A stretch of 64,000 bases of DNA from positions 62,001 through 126,000 of the forward strand of contig NZ_FTNI01000004.1 of NCBI RefSeq assembly GCF_900156315.1, read 5' to 3'. Both the position numbers and the translations under genes were made by a program. The notes under the pieces were generated by a model, which did no database searches, was not told the DNA's origin, and saw nothing but the letters and a program-made list of their open reading frames with translations. Origin of the DNA: Microbispora rosea. Lineage in GTDB: Bacteria > Actinomycetota > Actinomycetes > Streptosporangiales > Streptosporangiaceae. Positions 52,446 through 61,302 of this stretch are shown in pieces; position 1 is the stretch's first letter; the number at the start of each line of letters is the position of its first letter.

Positions 52446-53075
52446 ATGGCGACACCGGCCAGCCTGGAGTACGCGGAGGAGTTCGTCCCGGAGGACGACA
52501 TCCTGCGGACCGCGCGCCGGCGGGGCATCGAGGTCGGGGCGCGCCCGATCCTGCCCGGGTGCGGAGCGGCGCTCTGCTTCCTCGCCACCGTGGTGAACGC
52601 ACGCTCGGTGGTGGAAGTCGGCACCGGGTGCGGGGTCTCCGGCCTTTGGCTGCTGCGCGGCATGCGCCCGGACGGCACGCTCACGAGCGTGGACGTGGAG
52701 CCGGAGCATCAGCGCATGGCCCGGCAGACGTTCGCGGAGGCGGGGTACTCCGGCAGCCGCATCCGCCTGATCGGCGGCCGCGCGCTCGACGTCCTTCCCC
52801 GCCTCGCCGACGGCGGCTACGACATGGTCTTCTGCGACGCGGCCAAGCAGGAGTACATCGACTACCTCACCGAGTCGGTGCGGCTCCTGCGCCCGGGCGG
52901 GGTCGTCGTCTTCGGCGACGCCTTCTGCGACGACCAGGTCGCCGACCCCACCCAGCGCGACCCCGACACGGTCGCGATCCGGGAGCTGGGCAAGCTCGTC
53001 AGGAACGACGAGCGGCTGCGCCCCCTGATGGTGCCGCTCGGCTCAGGGCTGCTGGCCGCCGTCAAGCTCCTCTGA
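52446..53075 (+). CDS. O-methyltransferase divergent from sigE
   Basis: A 209-residue SAM-dependent class I methyltransferase (Rv1220c equivalent). Motif I VVEVGTGCGVSGLW, the acidic residue in SVDVEPEH and the metal-site-like FCDAAKQEY are present. ATG 52446 follows GGGAGG; an earlier ATG at 52422 is possible. Substrate unknown. Its last 14 bases overlap the convergent pepA gene. Confidence 0.92.
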   Translation: MATPASLEYAEEFVPEDDILRTARRRGIEVGARPILPGCGAALCFLATVVNARSVVEVGTGCGVSGLWLLRGMRPDGTLTSVDVEPEHQRMARQTFAEAGYSGSRIRLIGGRALDVLPRLADGGYDMVFCDAAKQEYIDYLTESVRLLRPGGVVVFGDAFCDDQVADPTQRDPDTVAIRELGKLVRNDERLRPLMVPLGSGLLAAVKLL

Positions 53076-54540
53076 CCGGCGCCGGCCGAGACGCGGTGGC
53101 GAGGTAGCGGAGGAGCAGGCGGACGCCGAAGCCGGTGCCGCCCTTGGTGATCTCGCCCTCGTCGGAGGCGGCCCGCGCGGGCCCCGCGATGTCCAGGTGC
53201 GCCCAGGGCCGCCCTCCGGTGAACTCCTGCAGGAACAGCGCGGCGGCGATCGACCCCGCCGCGCCCGACATCGTCCTGTCGACGTTGGCCAGGTCGGCCA
53301 CGTCGGAGTCGAGCATCGCCCGGTAGTCCTCCACGAGCGGCATCCGCCACAGCCGCTCCCCGCCGGCCTCCCCGGCGGCGATCAGGCCGGCGGCCAGCGA
53401 CTCGTCGGTGGCGTAGAGCGCGCCCAGGTTCACGCCGAGCGCGACCTTGGCCGCGCCGGTCAGCGTGGCGACGTCGATCACCACGTCCGGGTCGAGTTCC
53501 GCATGCGCGTACGCCAGCGCGTCGGCCAGCACGAGACGGCCCTCCGCGTCGGTGTTCAGCACTTCGACCGTGCGCCCGCCGTACTGGGTGATGACGTCTC
53601 CCGGCCGCTGCGCCGAGCCGGAGATGGAGTTCTCCGCGCAGGCCACGAGGCCGGTGACCCGCACCGGCGCCTCGAAGGCCGCCAGCGCGCTCATCGCGGC
53701 GATGACGGCGGCCCCGCCCGCCATGTCGGTCTTCATCGTCTTCATGCCCTCGGTGGGCTTCAGGGACAGGCCGCCGGTGTCGAACGTGATGCCCTTGCCG
53801 GCGAGCACCACGTGGGCGCGCGGATTCTCCGGCGTGTAGGAGAGCTGGACCAGGCACGGCGGGCTGATCGACCCCTGCCCGACAGCCCGGATGCCGCCGA
53901 ACTCGCCGAGCTCGGGCCCCTCCCACACGCGTACGCCGAGCCCGGACCCGGCGGCGACCGCCTTCGCCTGGTCGGCGAGCCAGGCGGGCGTCTTCACCGA
54001 CGACGGGGTGTTGACGAGGTCTCGGGCGAGCGCGGTGGCCCGCGCGACCGCCTCACCGCGCTTCAGGTCCCGCTCGTCCCCGCCGAGGAAGACGATCTCC
54101 CCGACCGGCTTCGTGCGGCCGTTGCCGATGGTGAACGTGTACGCCGCGAGCAGCGCGCCCTCGACCAGGGCGGCCGTCTCCCCCTCGGACGGCACGACGA
54201 CCGACAGCGACGCCCGGCCCTTCGCCCGCCTCGCGACGGCCGCCCCGGCCTTGCGCAGCGCGGCGGCCGAGCCGTCGCCGGTGCCGTACAGCAGGACGCG
54301 CCGCACGCCGCCGTCCCTGACGGTGGGCACCTCGACGACCTCGCCCGGCTCTCCCTTGGCCTCGTGGTGCGCCAGCAGCGCATCAACCGGCACCGGAGAC
54401 TCCAGCCAGGGCGCCGGGGCAAGGACCGGTCCGGGTCCGAAAGGCACGGCCACCAGGTCGGCGTCCGGCGCGGGCCCGGCGCCGTCACGACCGGCGACGC
54501 CGCGAGAACCGGTGAGGACCGGCGTGGTCTCGATGGGCAC
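53062..54540 (-). CDS. pepA: Leucyl aminopeptidase (M17)
   Basis: A 492-residue cytosolic zinc/manganese aminopeptidase that works as a hexamer. The M17 signature NTDAEGRLVL, GKGITFDTGGLSLKP and the metal ligands around MKTDMAGGAAV are intact. GTG 54540 is chosen because GGAGGTG lies just before it; a TTG 12 nt upstream is less likely. Confidence 0.95.
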   Translation of the reverse strand: MPIETTPVLTGSRGVAGRDGAGPAPDADLVAVPFGPGPVLAPAPWLESPVPVDALLAHHEAKGEPGEVVEVPTVRDGGVRRVLLYGTGDGSAAALRKAGAAVARRAKGRASLSVVVPSEGETAALVEGALLAAYTFTIGNGRTKPVGEIVFLGGDERDLKRGEAVARATALARDLVNTPSSVKTPAWLADQAKAVAAGSGLGVRVWEGPELGEFGGIRAVGQGSISPPCLVQLSYTPENPRAHVVLAGKGITFDTGGLSLKPTEGMKTMKTDMAGGAAVIAAMSALAAFEAPVRVTGLVACAENSISGSAQRPGDVITQYGGRTVEVLNTDAEGRLVLADALAYAHAELDPDVVIDVATLTGAAKVALGVNLGALYATDESLAAGLIAAGEAGGERLWRMPLVEDYRAMLDSDVADLANVDRTMSGAAGSIAAALFLQEFTGGRPWAHLDIAGPARAASDEGEITKGGTGFGVRLLLRYLATASRPAPVRGA

Positions 54541-54618
54541 GTCCACCTCCAATAGGGCGGCCCCGGCGCGGGATCACCCGCCGCCAGGGCCGTGAATCAA
54601 ACGGGTCGGCTGACGAGG

Positions 54619-54786
54619 TCAGCCGACCACCTTCTTGAGCGCGTCACCGAGGGCGCTGGCCTCGTCCGCGGACAGCTCCACGACGAGTCGGCCGCCACCT
54701 TCGAGAGGGACCCGCATGACGATGCCCCGTCCTTCCTTGGTGACCTCCAGCGGACCGTCACCGGTCCGCGGCTTCATCGCCGCCAT
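54619..54786 (-). CDS. DUF3117 family small protein
   Basis: A 55-residue conserved actinobacterial protein (starting MAAMKPRTGDGPLEVTKEGR, ending ALGDALKKVVG). GGAAGGG stands about 9 nt before ATG 54786. The family is found in nearly all actinobacteria and has no known role. Its own promoter is likely, since the next genes diverge. Confidence 0.92.
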   Translation of the reverse strand: MAAMKPRTGDGPLEVTKEGRGIVMRVPLEGGGRLVVELSADEASALGDALKKVVG

Positions 54787-54966
54787 GCGTGTATCCCTTC
54801 CCGCGTTGTCGGCCGCCCCGGAGGGTAACCGGCGTATTCACGTTTCTGTGATGTTCTATTATCCCGCCTCCGAGCTCAAAAAGGTAACGGCCCGGCTCCG
54901 GTCAGTGGATCAATGCGGCGAGACGCGCGTTGTGGACGGACCGGGCGTGACCCCACACTGGGTGGG

Positions 54967-55737
54967 GTGAACGCCCGAGCCGCGCTTTTCGATCTCTATG
55001 GGGACCACCTTCGCACCCGCGGCGGCCGTGCCTCCGTGGCCGCGCTCGTGAGGCTGCTCTCGCCGCTCGACGTCGCGGCGCCGGCCGTCAGGACCGCGAT
55101 ATCCCGTATGGTCCGGCAGGGCTGGCTCGACCCCGTACGGCTGCCGCAGGGACCGGGGTACGCGGTCACGCCGAAGTGCGAACGCAGGCTCGACGAGACC
55201 GCGACGCGCGTCTACCGGCGGGGCGACACACCGTGGGGCGGCCGCTGGCACGTCCTGGTGCTCGAACCGGTCAGGGACCGGGCGCGGCGCGAGCGGCTCC
55301 GCGCCGACCTCGCCTTCCTCGGGTACGCCCCGCTGTCGGAGACGACCTGGATCGGTCCGCGGCCCTCGCCCGAACTCGACGCGCTGCGGGTCCCCGGCCA
55401 CCGGTTCGACGCCGCGTACGAGGGCGACCCGCGGGACCTGCTCGCACGCGCGTGGGACCTGGACGGCATCGGCAGCGCGTACGAGGATTGGCTGGCCAGC
55501 GCGGCGGAGCTGGTGGGCTCGCTGCCGGAGGACGCCCCGGACGACCGGGTCTTCGCGGTTCGCAGCCGGCTGGTGCACGGCTGGCGCAACTTCCTGTTCC
55601 GCGACCCCGGACTGCCCGCCGACCTGCTGCCGCCGGGCTGGCCGGGCGAGAAGGCCCGCACCTTCTTCGAACAGGAGGCCGCCCGGCTGCTGCCCGCCGC
55701 CGCCGCGTTCGTCGAGCGCAATCTGACCATGATGTGA
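54967..55737 (+). CDS. paaX: PaaX-family transcriptional regulator
   Basis: A 256-residue GntR-like winged-helix repressor with PaaX and PaaX_C domains (ALFDLYGDHLRTRGG, VRTAISRMVRQGWLD, WHVLVLEPV). PaaX senses phenylacetyl-CoA. It is followed 15 bp downstream by the PaaG-like gene, its probable target. GTG 54967 is preferred over an ATG at 54913. Confidence 0.93.
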   Translation: MNARAALFDLYGDHLRTRGGRASVAALVRLLSPLDVAAPAVRTAISRMVRQGWLDPVRLPQGPGYAVTPKCERRLDETATRVYRRGDTPWGGRWHVLVLEPVRDRARRERLRADLAFLGYAPLSETTWIGPRPSPELDALRVPGHRFDAAYEGDPRDLLARAWDLDGIGSAYEDWLASAAELVGSLPEDAPDDRVFAVRSRLVHGWRNFLFRDPGLPADLLPPGWPGEKARTFFEQEAARLLPAAAAFVERNLTMM

Positions 55738-55752
55738 ACGGAGCCGCCCGAA

Positions 55753-56532
55753 ATGACCGTGACGTATGACGTCGACGAAGCCGTCGCCACGATCACGCTG
55801 AACCGCCCCGACGCGATGAACTCGCTGACCGTCGCCACCAAGACCGCCCTGCTCGCCGCCGTGCGGCGCGCCGCCGGCGACACGTCGGTGCGGGCGGTGC
55901 TCCTGACCGGCGCGGGCCGGGCCTTCTGCGCGGGGCAGGACCTGCGCGAGCACGCCGGCAACCTCGACCGGGGTCTCGGCCTGGCGAACACCGTGCGCGA
56001 GCACTACAACCCGATCGTGCTGGCCATTGCGACGATGGGCAAGCCCGTCGTGGCCGCCGTCAACGGGGTGGCCGCGGGGGCGGGCGCCTCGCTGGCGTTC
56101 GCGTGCGACTTCCGCGTGGCGGCCGAGACCGCGAAGTTCTCGATGGCGTTCACCGGGATCGGGCTCGCCCCCGACTCCGGCGCGTCCTGGACCCTCCAGC
56201 GGCTCGTCGGCCCCGCGCGCGCCCGGGAGATGCTGCTGCTCGGCGACGTCGTGGACGCGACCAGGGCTCTGGAGCTCGGGCTGGTCGGGCAGGTGGTCCC
56301 GGCCGACCGGCTGGCGTCCGCCGCCCGCGACCTCGCCGTACGGCTCGCGCAGGGCCCCACCCGGGCGTACGCCGCGACCAAGGCGGCGCTGGACCACGCG
56401 GCGTCGTCCTCCCTCGCCGAGGCGCTGGAGCGGGAGGCGGAGCTTCAGGACGAGTGCGCCGCCACCGCCGACCACGCCGCGGCGACCAAGGCGTTCCTCA
56501 ACAAGGAACGCCCTACCTTCGAAGGCCGATAG
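55753..56532 (+). CDS. paaG: Enoyl-CoA hydratase/isomerase, PaaG-like
   Basis: A 259-residue crotonase. It has the oxyanion-hole pair GAGRAFCAGQDL and NGVAAGAGASLAF and the isomerase aspartate region GLAPDSGASWTL, as in PaaG, which isomerises the ring-epoxide of phenylacetyl-CoA. No other paa genes are in the window, so it may serve another aromatic or fatty acid pathway. Confidence 0.85.
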   Translation: MTVTYDVDEAVATITLNRPDAMNSLTVATKTALLAAVRRAAGDTSVRAVLLTGAGRAFCAGQDLREHAGNLDRGLGLANTVREHYNPIVLAIATMGKPVVAAVNGVAAGAGASLAFACDFRVAAETAKFSMAFTGIGLAPDSGASWTLQRLVGPARAREMLLLGDVVDATRALELGLVGQVVPADRLASAARDLAVRLAQGPTRAYAATKAALDHAASSSLAEALEREAELQDECAATADHAAATKAFLNKERPTFEGR

Positions 56533-56546
56533 GCGCTTCGAAGCAA

Positions 56547-57131
56547 TCAGACACGGCGAAGGTCGGTGACGGCCTCGCGGACGTGGCAGTCGGCGACGTG
56601 GTCGTTGACCAGGCCGATGGCCTGCATCAGGGCGTACGCCGTAGTGGGGCCGACGAAGCGGAAGCCGTGCTTCTTGAGCTCCTTGGCCAGCGCCGTGGAA
56701 CCGGGGGTGCGGGCGGGGACGTCGGCGAGAGTGGCCGGGACCCTGCCGGGCTCCTCGGCGTGCCTCCACACCAGCTCCGACAGCCCGCCCGGCACCTCAA
56801 GCGCGGCGCGGGCGTTGGCGACGGCCGCCTCGATCTTGGCGCGGTTGCGCACGATGCCCGCGTCGCCGAGCAGGCGTTCCATGTCGCCGTCGTCGAACGC
56901 CGCCACCGCCGGGATCGAGAACCCGGCGAACGCCTTGCGGAAGTTGTCACGCTTGCGCAGGATCGTCAGCCACGACAGGCCGGACTGGAAGGCCTCCAGG
57001 GTGATCCGTTCGAAGACGAGATCGTCCCCGTGGACCGGGCGGCCCCACTCCTCGTCGTGGTAGGCGACGTAGTCAGGCGTCGTGCCCGCCCACCCGCAGC
57101 GGACCAGCCCGTCGTCGTGCGCTGTCACCAT
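56547..57131 (-). CDS. tag: DNA-3-methyladenine glycosylase I
   Basis: A 194-residue base-excision glycosylase. The zinc site residues are C12 (RCGWAG), H25 (YHDEEWG) and the histidine/cysteine pair near the end (NDHVADCHVR). The helix-hairpin-helix carries AKIEAAVANARA. It overlaps the DivIVA-like gene by 7 nt. Position matches Rv1210. Confidence 0.95.
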   Translation of the reverse strand: MVTAHDDGLVRCGWAGTTPDYVAYHDEEWGRPVHGDDLVFERITLEAFQSGLSWLTILRKRDNFRKAFAGFSIPAVAAFDDGDMERLLGDAGIVRNRAKIEAAVANARAALEVPGGLSELVWRHAEEPGRVPATLADVPARTPGSTALAKELKKHGFRFVGPTTAYALMQAIGLVNDHVADCHVREAVTDLRRV

Positions 57132-57535
57132 GCCTCTTCCGCGTCGGCGCGATCACCGGCCAGGCCGTCGGAGTCTTCGGTCTTCTCCGTCGTGAACTGC
57201 TGCGTTTCGGTCTGTCTGACCTCCTCGCGGACCTGGAGCCGTGCATACGATAACTCGGCCACGCGCTGCTCCAGCACGGCGATGCGGGTGTCGCGCTCCC
57301 CGAGCGCGACCGAGACGCGGTGCAGCGTCTCGTCCACCGCCTGGGTGCTGTAGCCGACGAGACCGATCGGAAGCCGAAGCGCGATCAGATCGGCGGGAGT
57401 CATCTGGCCGGCCACGGGCAGTTCGAGCGGCGGCACGTCCGGGGGAAACTCCGCCATCTCGCCGCCGTGTCCCAGCGAGACCATGACCACACAGGCGATC
57501 ACGGCGAGTCCGGCGATGACGAGTACGACCAGCAC
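57125..57535 (-). CDS. Membrane-anchored DivIVA-domain protein
   Basis: A 136-residue protein with an N-terminal membrane helix (residues 2-22), the DivIVA-like segment LIALRLPIGLVGYSTQAVDETLHRVS and a coiled-coil region (VAELSYARLQVREEV). Equivalent to Rv1209. The start is uncertain between GTG 57535 and TTG 57553. A role in polar growth or cell wall control is inferred from family. Confidence 0.85.
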   Translation of the reverse strand: MLVVLVIAGLAVIACVVMVSLGHGGEMAEFPPDVPPLELPVAGQMTPADLIALRLPIGLVGYSTQAVDETLHRVSVALGERDTRIAVLEQRVAELSYARLQVREEVRQTETQQFTTEKTEDSDGLAGDRADAEEAW

Positions 57536-57578
57536 ATACGAATCGTGCCACAACTCTTTTGCGTGCGAGCATGGAAGC

Positions 57579-57851
57579 ATGACGCGCGTGATCGGGCCCG
57601 ACGACGAGACCGAGTCCACCTGGGTCGAAGCCGCCTCGCTGCCGGAGGCGTCCGCGCTGGCCCGGGCGGGGCACACCGTCGTGGTGACGCTCCCCGGTGA
57701 CGAGACCGAGGCGATCGCGGCCGCGGCCGCGTACGCCTGGGCGGGTGCGAGCGTCTTCCGCACCGCCCACGACGTGCGGCAGGCTCTCGACATGACCGAG
57801 GCCCTGCTGGGCCGCAGGCCCCCCGCCCTGACCCGCCGCGGTCTGGCCTGA
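57579..57851 (+). CDS. Truncated dihydropteroate synthase-like protein (FolP2 relic)
   Basis: A 90-residue protein. Its last 45 residues (AAAAAYAWAGASVFRTAHDV, QALDMTEALLG, RRPPALTRRGLA) match the C-terminus of FolP2 proteins, including the final RGLA. The N-terminal half shows no DHPS catalytic motif. In M. tuberculosis full-length folP2 (Rv1207) occupies this same place beside Rv1209 and Rv1210. The fragment keeps an intact frame with its own ATG, so it may be a maintained minimal protein and not a pseudogene. Confidence 0.6.
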   Translation: MTRVIGPDDETESTWVEAASLPEASALARAGHTVVVTLPGDETEAIAAAAAYAWAGASVFRTAHDVRQALDMTEALLGRRPPALTRRGLA

Positions 57852-57861
57852 CGGAGCGTTA

Positions 57862-58440
57862 CTAGCTCTCGCCGAGTTCCTCGCCCGTGGGGCTGAGGCG
57901 GACCGTGGACAGTTCGAGCAGGTCGAGCGCCTCGTCCACCGTGCTCGCCCACGAGATCGCGTCGAACACGTTCGGCCGGGTGAAGCCCTGCTCGTACATG
58001 CCGTCGACCAGGTCGCGCAGCGGGCCGTACAGGCCCCACGGGTCGAGGACGACCAGTGGCCTCTCGTGCATGCCGAGCACCCGGGAGGTCCAGATCTCGA
58101 ACAGCTCCTCCAGGGTGCCGATGCCGCCCGGAAGCACGAGGAACGCGTCGGATCTGGCGTCCATGATCCCCTTGCGCTCGCGCATGCCGGGGGTGACGAT
58201 CAGCTCGTCGGAGTCGGTGTCGGCGATCTCGATGTCGACGAGCGCCTGGGGGATCACCCCGACCGTGTGGCCGCCGCCGTCGCGGACGGCCCGGGCGACC
58301 TCGCCCATGCAGGAGACGATGGCGCCCCCGCTCACGAGGCCGTGGCCGCGGCGGGCCAGCTCGGCGCCCACCTCCCGAGCGAGGTCGAGGTACTTGCGGT
58401 CGATTTTCTGACTGGACGAGCAGTACACGCAGACGAACAC
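57862..58440 (-). CDS. LOG-family protein (TIGR00730), shorter copy
   Basis: A 192-residue Rossmann-fold phosphoribohydrolase-like protein that would hydrolyse nucleotide monophosphates such as cytokinin ribotides. The motif PGGIGTLEELFE (PGGxGTxxE) and the catalytic Arg region GMRERKGIM are present. Start GTG 58440. It lies 9 bp from the second LOG gene, forming a tandem pair (Rv1205 neighbourhood). Confidence 0.9.
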   Translation of the reverse strand: MFVCVYCSSSQKIDRKYLDLAREVGAELARRGHGLVSGGAIVSCMGEVARAVRDGGGHTVGVIPQALVDIEIADTDSDELIVTPGMRERKGIMDARSDAFLVLPGGIGTLEELFEIWTSRVLGMHERPLVVLDPWGLYGPLRDLVDGMYEQGFTRPNVFDAISWASTVDEALDLLELSTVRLSPTGEELGES

Positions 58441-58449
58441 GTCGCAACC

Positions 58450-59196
58450 CTACTGAGTGGGGGCGCGCCGGTCCGCCTCCAGGATGATGCGCACGGCCTC
58501 GTCGGGGTCGTCGGTGACCGAGACCAGCTCCGCGTCCTGCGGCGAGACCTTCCCGGTGGCCAGCAGCGTGTCGCGGATCCAGTCGATCAGCGGCGACCAG
58601 AACGAGACGCCCATCATGATCACCGGGAACGAGGTGACCTTCCGCGTCTGCACCAGGGTCAGCGCCTCGAACAGCTCGTCGAGCGTTCCGAACCCGCCGG
58701 GCAGGGCCACGAACCCGCTGGCGTACTTGACGAACATCGTCTTGCGCACGAAGAAGTAGCGGAACTCGATGCCGAGGTCCACGTAGTCGTTGAGACGCTG
58801 CTCGTGCGGCAGCTCGATGCCGAGGCCGACCGAGACGCCGCCGGCTTCGAGTGCGCCCTTGTTCGCCGCCTCCATCACTCCGGGGCCGCCACCGGTGATC
58901 ACCGCGTAGCCCGCCTTGGCGAGCCCCGAGCCGACCTTCACCCCGAGTTCGTATTCGGGACTGTCGGGACCGGTGCGAGCCGAGCCGAAGACCGTCACCG
59001 CCGGAGGAAGGTCGGCCAGGGCGCCGAAGCCCTCGACGAACTCCGACTGGATGCGCAGGACGCGCCAGGGATCCTCGTGAAGCCAGCCGGTGGGGCCGCG
59101 GCGGTCGAGGAGGCGCTGGTCATGGGTGGATTCGGGGACGAGGCCGCCGCGGACCAGCGACGGTCCCTGGCGGCGTTCGGGTCGGGTGTGGTTCAT
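58450..59196 (-). CDS. LOG-family protein (TIGR00730), longer copy
   Basis: A 248-residue Rossmann-fold protein of the same family with an N-terminal extension of about 55 residues. Motifs ITGGGPGVMEAAN and LPGGFGTLDELFEA are intact. It is the first gene of the LOG pair. ATG 59196 starts MNHTRPERRQG; the upstream reading adds a poorly conserved leader. Confidence 0.92.
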   Translation of the reverse strand: MNHTRPERRQGPSLVRGGLVPESTHDQRLLDRRGPTGWLHEDPWRVLRIQSEFVEGFGALADLPPAVTVFGSARTGPDSPEYELGVKVGSGLAKAGYAVITGGGPGVMEAANKGALEAGGVSVGLGIELPHEQRLNDYVDLGIEFRYFFVRKTMFVKYASGFVALPGGFGTLDELFEALTLVQTRKVTSFPVIMMGVSFWSPLIDWIRDTLLATGKVSPQDAELVSVTDDPDEAVRIILEADRRAPTQ

Positions 59197-59341
59197 GACG
59201 GTCACGCTAACGGTCGGGGTCGGGAACGGCGCAAGCCGCACGCGCCTCCCCCAGCCCGAAAGAATCTTGAAAGAGACCTCGGAAGGATGGAACCGGTCGT
59301 CGCCGAGGCCCCGTCTAAGAAACGAGGGTGCTGCTCGGGAC

Positions 59342-59387
59342 GAAAGTGGCTTTCCCCGCCAAATGGCCGGCGAGGAAAGCCACTTTC
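59342..59387. terminator. Long A/T-containing hairpin downstream of dapE
   Basis: GAAAGTGGCTTTCC / GGAAAGCCACTTTC, a perfect 14-bp stem with an 18-nt loop, 13 bp after the dapE stop on the minus strand. No T-tract follows, so it may be a processing or stabilising hairpin. Confidence 0.55.
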
Positions 59388-59400
59388 CTCTATCTACGGC

Positions 59401-60456
59401 CTATTCGGCCAGCCAGGCCGTCATCCGGCGCTCGCTGTCGACGATCTTGGCGAGGCTCACGTTCTCCCCCGCCGTGTGCGCGATGTCGGGATTACCGGGG
59501 CCGCAGTTGACGGCGGGCATCCCGAGGGCGGAGAACCGCGCGACGTCGGTCCAGCCGAGCTTGGCCCGGGGTGTGCCGCCGATCGCGGCCGCGAAGGCCG
59601 CGGCGACGGGGTGGGTCAGCCCCGGCCGAGCGCCCGGCGCTCCGTCGGTGAGCCGCACGTCGAAGCCGTCGAAGACCTCCTGGACGTGGGCGAACGCCTC
59701 CTCCAGCGTGCGGTCGGGGGCGAAGCGGTAGTTCACGGTCACCACGCACTCGTCCGGGATCACGTTCCCGGCCACCCCGCCGCGTACGCCCACCGCGTTG
59801 AGGCCCTCTCGGAACTGGAGGCCGTCCACCACCGGGCGCCGGGCCTCGTATTGGCGGAGGGCGTCCAGGACCGGCGCGACGCCGTGGATGGCGTTGACGC
59901 CCTCCCACGACCGGGCGCTGTGCGAGCGCACGCCCTTCACCGTGATCTCGGCGCGCAGCGTGCCCTGGCAGCCGCCCTCGATCAGCCCGTCGGTCGGCTC
60001 CATCACGACCGCGAAGTCGCCCGTGATCCACTCGGGATGGGTGCGGGTGAGCCGCAGCAGGCCGCTCCGCTCGGCCTCGATCTCCTCGCAGTCGTAGAAG
60101 ACGAAGGTCAGGTCGCGGTTCGGCTCGGCCAGCAGGCAGAGCTTGAGCTGGACGGCCACGCCGCTCTTCATGTCGGACGTCCCGCAGCCGTACAGCACGC
60201 CGTCCTCGGCCCTGCTGGGCAGGTTGCCGGCCACCGGGACCGTGTCGATGTGCCCGGCGATCACCACGCGCTCGGCCCGGCCGAGGCCGGTCCGCGCCAC
60301 CACCGCGTCGCCGTCCCGCAGCACCGTCAGGTGCGGCAGCGGATCGAGCGCCTCCTCGATGGCGTCGGCCAGCGCCTTCTCCCCGCCGCTCACCGATTCG
60401 ATGTCCACCAACTGCGCCGTCAGCGCACCCACGTCCTGGGCAAGGTCAAGCCGCAT
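59401..60456 (-). CDS. dapE: Succinyl-diaminopimelate desuccinylase
   Basis: A 351-residue M20 metallohydrolase that makes LL-diaminopimelate for peptidoglycan and lysine. The zinc ligands are in AGHIDTVP and GCGTSDMKSG, the catalytic and metal glutamates in YDCEEIEAE, and further metal/catalytic residues in MEPTDG. ATG 60456. Works in the same pathway as dapC at 61950. Confidence 0.95.
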   Translation of the reverse strand: MRLDLAQDVGALTAQLVDIESVSGGEKALADAIEEALDPLPHLTVLRDGDAVVARTGLGRAERVVIAGHIDTVPVAGNLPSRAEDGVLYGCGTSDMKSGVAVQLKLCLLAEPNRDLTFVFYDCEEIEAERSGLLRLTRTHPEWITGDFAVVMEPTDGLIEGGCQGTLRAEITVKGVRSHSARSWEGVNAIHGVAPVLDALRQYEARRPVVDGLQFREGLNAVGVRGGVAGNVIPDECVVTVNYRFAPDRTLEEAFAHVQEVFDGFDVRLTDGAPGARPGLTHPVAAAFAAAIGGTPRAKLGWTDVARFSALGMPAVNCGPGNPDIAHTAGENVSLAKIVDSERRMTAWLAE

Positions 60457-60480
60457 GTCACCCGACCTTAATCCACGGGT

Positions 60481-61281
60481 TCACGCGACCTGGACGGTGG
60501 CGACGGGCTTGGTGGCCTTGCGCCAGCCGTCGTGGCCGCTCGCGGCCGTCCAGGTGACGCCCTCGAAGCGCACCTGGCGCAGGCCGTACTTCTGGGCGTG
60601 GGTGACGTACCAGGCGGCCACCAGCCAGCCGCGCTTGGGCGCGGAGTCGGTGCCGAGCGCGCGCACGAGCTGCTTGCGCGCGGTCTCGGGCTGCGGCGTG
60701 ACCGGCTTGTCGGACGGCGGATACCAGCAGTGCACGGCCTGGGGCACGCGCCCGATGAACGCCGCCGACAGGATCTTGGCGTTGTACTCGTGCTCGGCGT
60801 AGGCCGAGCCGTCGGCGGAGCGCTGCACGGCCTGGGCCGCCTCGTGCAGCGGCAGGGTCTTGTAGTGCCTCACCTTCTCCAGGGCGGAGAAGAACTTCCG
60901 CGCGGCGTAGACCGGATCCTGCAGCTGCTCGGCCGTCCCCCAGCCCTGCGAGGGCCGCTGCTGGAAGACGCCCACCGAGTCACGGTCGCCGTACGGCAGG
61001 TTGGCCAGCTTCGACTCCTGGATCGCCGTGACGTAGGCGATCTGCAGAGCGCGCTCGGACAGCTTGCGCCGCACCGCGACGGCGGCGATGGTCGCGGCCA
61101 CCTGGGCCTGCTCGATGTCGAGATCGAGTGTGCCGCCGGGAGTCTGCACCATGCAGTGTTCGCCCAGAGCGAACGGCTGGGTCCGCTTCAGCAAGTGATA
61201 GGCGCCATAGAAGATGGCCGCGCCCAGCAGGACGACGATGACCATGACGGTCACGACAGGTTTGGTAAGGCGCCGTTCCAC
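60481..61281 (-). CDS. Membrane-anchored lysozyme-fold protein
   Basis: A 266-residue protein with one N-terminal membrane helix (9-31) and an external domain of lysozyme/transglycosylase type: YVTAIQESKLANLPYGDRDS, VGVFQQRPSQGWG, DPVYAARKFF. The glutamate in QES is the candidate catalytic residue. Located between dapE and dapC, fitting peptidoglycan turnover. Activity inferred. Confidence 0.85.
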   Translation of the reverse strand: MERRLTKPVVTVMVIVVLLGAAIFYGAYHLLKRTQPFALGEHCMVQTPGGTLDLDIEQAQVAATIAAVAVRRKLSERALQIAYVTAIQESKLANLPYGDRDSVGVFQQRPSQGWGTAEQLQDPVYAARKFFSALEKVRHYKTLPLHEAAQAVQRSADGSAYAEHEYNAKILSAAFIGRVPQAVHCWYPPSDKPVTPQPETARKQLVRALGTDSAPKRGWLVAAWYVTHAQKYGLRQVRFEGVTWTAASGHDGWRKATKPVATVQVA

Positions 61282-61302
61282 AAGCAGAACCTACCCGTGT
61301 GA

